Origin: an uncultured Prevotellaceae bacterium | GTDB lineage: Bacteria > Bacteroidota > Bacteroidia > Bacteroidales > Muribaculaceae | Assembly: GCA_900556245.1 (NCBI GenBank) | Contig: USOC01000046.1 | Coordinates: 1 to 7,649, forward strand | Direction: 5' to 3' | DNA: 7,649 nucleotides | In this document: positions 7,550-7,649 of the stretch, piece after piece | Layout: each line of letters opens with the position of its first letter | How positions within the stretch are numbered: position 1 is the stretch's first letter | The notes under the pieces: generated by a model | What the model was told of the DNA's origin: nothing | Seen by the model: the letters and a program-made list of their open reading frames with translations, nothing else | Databases searched by the model: none | Made by a program: the position numbers and the translations under genes

Positions 7550-7649
7550 TCCTTATTCCGAGGACAGACTTGGATAATAAAGCAGAATAAATAACGCATA
7601 AAGGCAAGACTGAAAGTAAGTCGGACGAGGTCAAGTATATTATCGATAC

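Noticed and set aside
7487..7649. Possible gene or RNA after purC
   Set aside because: Only very short frames, no tRNA-like or other recognisable RNA fold; just the weak hairpin at 7506-7549.
1..7649. Mobile elements, CRISPR arrays, defence or toxin-antitoxin cassettes
   Set aside because: No transposase or integrase, no spaced direct repeats, and every substantial stretch is explained by core genes.

Overview
The window reads as ordinary chromosomal core sequence from a member of the Bacteroidota, most likely order Bacteroidales. The evidence is a MurF-Alr fusion typical of that phylum, a GSCFA-family gene directly before it, promoter-like TAnnTTTG boxes of the Bacteroides type, A-rich leaders without clear Shine-Dalgarno sequences, and a PurC of the Bacteroidales kind. 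Genus cannot be fixed from the sequence alone.

Left part (positions 1-5297, minus strand). Four genes run right to left as one likely operon: a GSCFA-domain SGNH-hydrolase-like protein (5297-4326), the bifunctional MurF/alanine racemase (4329-1861), an RsmF-type 16S rRNA m5C methyltransferase (1843-434), and the start of an exported TPR protein (437 to the window edge). Junctions 1-2 and 3-4 are four-base ATGA overlaps, where the stop of one gene shares bases with the start of the next. Junction 2-3 is a 17-base gap. This spacing implies co-transcription and probably translational coupling.

Middle (5298-5502). This 205-base divergent intergenic region holds a good Bacteroides-type promoter for the minus-strand operon, a weaker one for the plus-strand genes, and two tight inverted repeats between them.

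Right part (5503-7486, plus strand). A PhoH-family ATPase is followed after 37 bases by purC (SAICAR synthase, purine biosynthesis). The last 163 bases (7487-7649) hold no convincing gene. A long-loop hairpin at 7506-7549 could end the purC transcript.

Functionally, the minus-strand operon joins the late cytoplasmic peptidoglycan step (making D-Ala and adding D-Ala-D-Ala to the UDP-MurNAc-tripeptide) to an esterase-like protein of unknown role and a ribosome-modification enzyme. The plus-strand pair joins an RNA-metabolism-associated ATPase to purine synthesis. I found no mobile element, CRISPR array, tRNA, rRNA or defence-like cassette, and no strong sign of an undescribed system. The items most worth a second look are the GSCFA-MurF coupling, changed consensus positions in the MurF half, the coupling of an exported TPR protein to an rRNA methyltransferase, and the paired inverted repeats.
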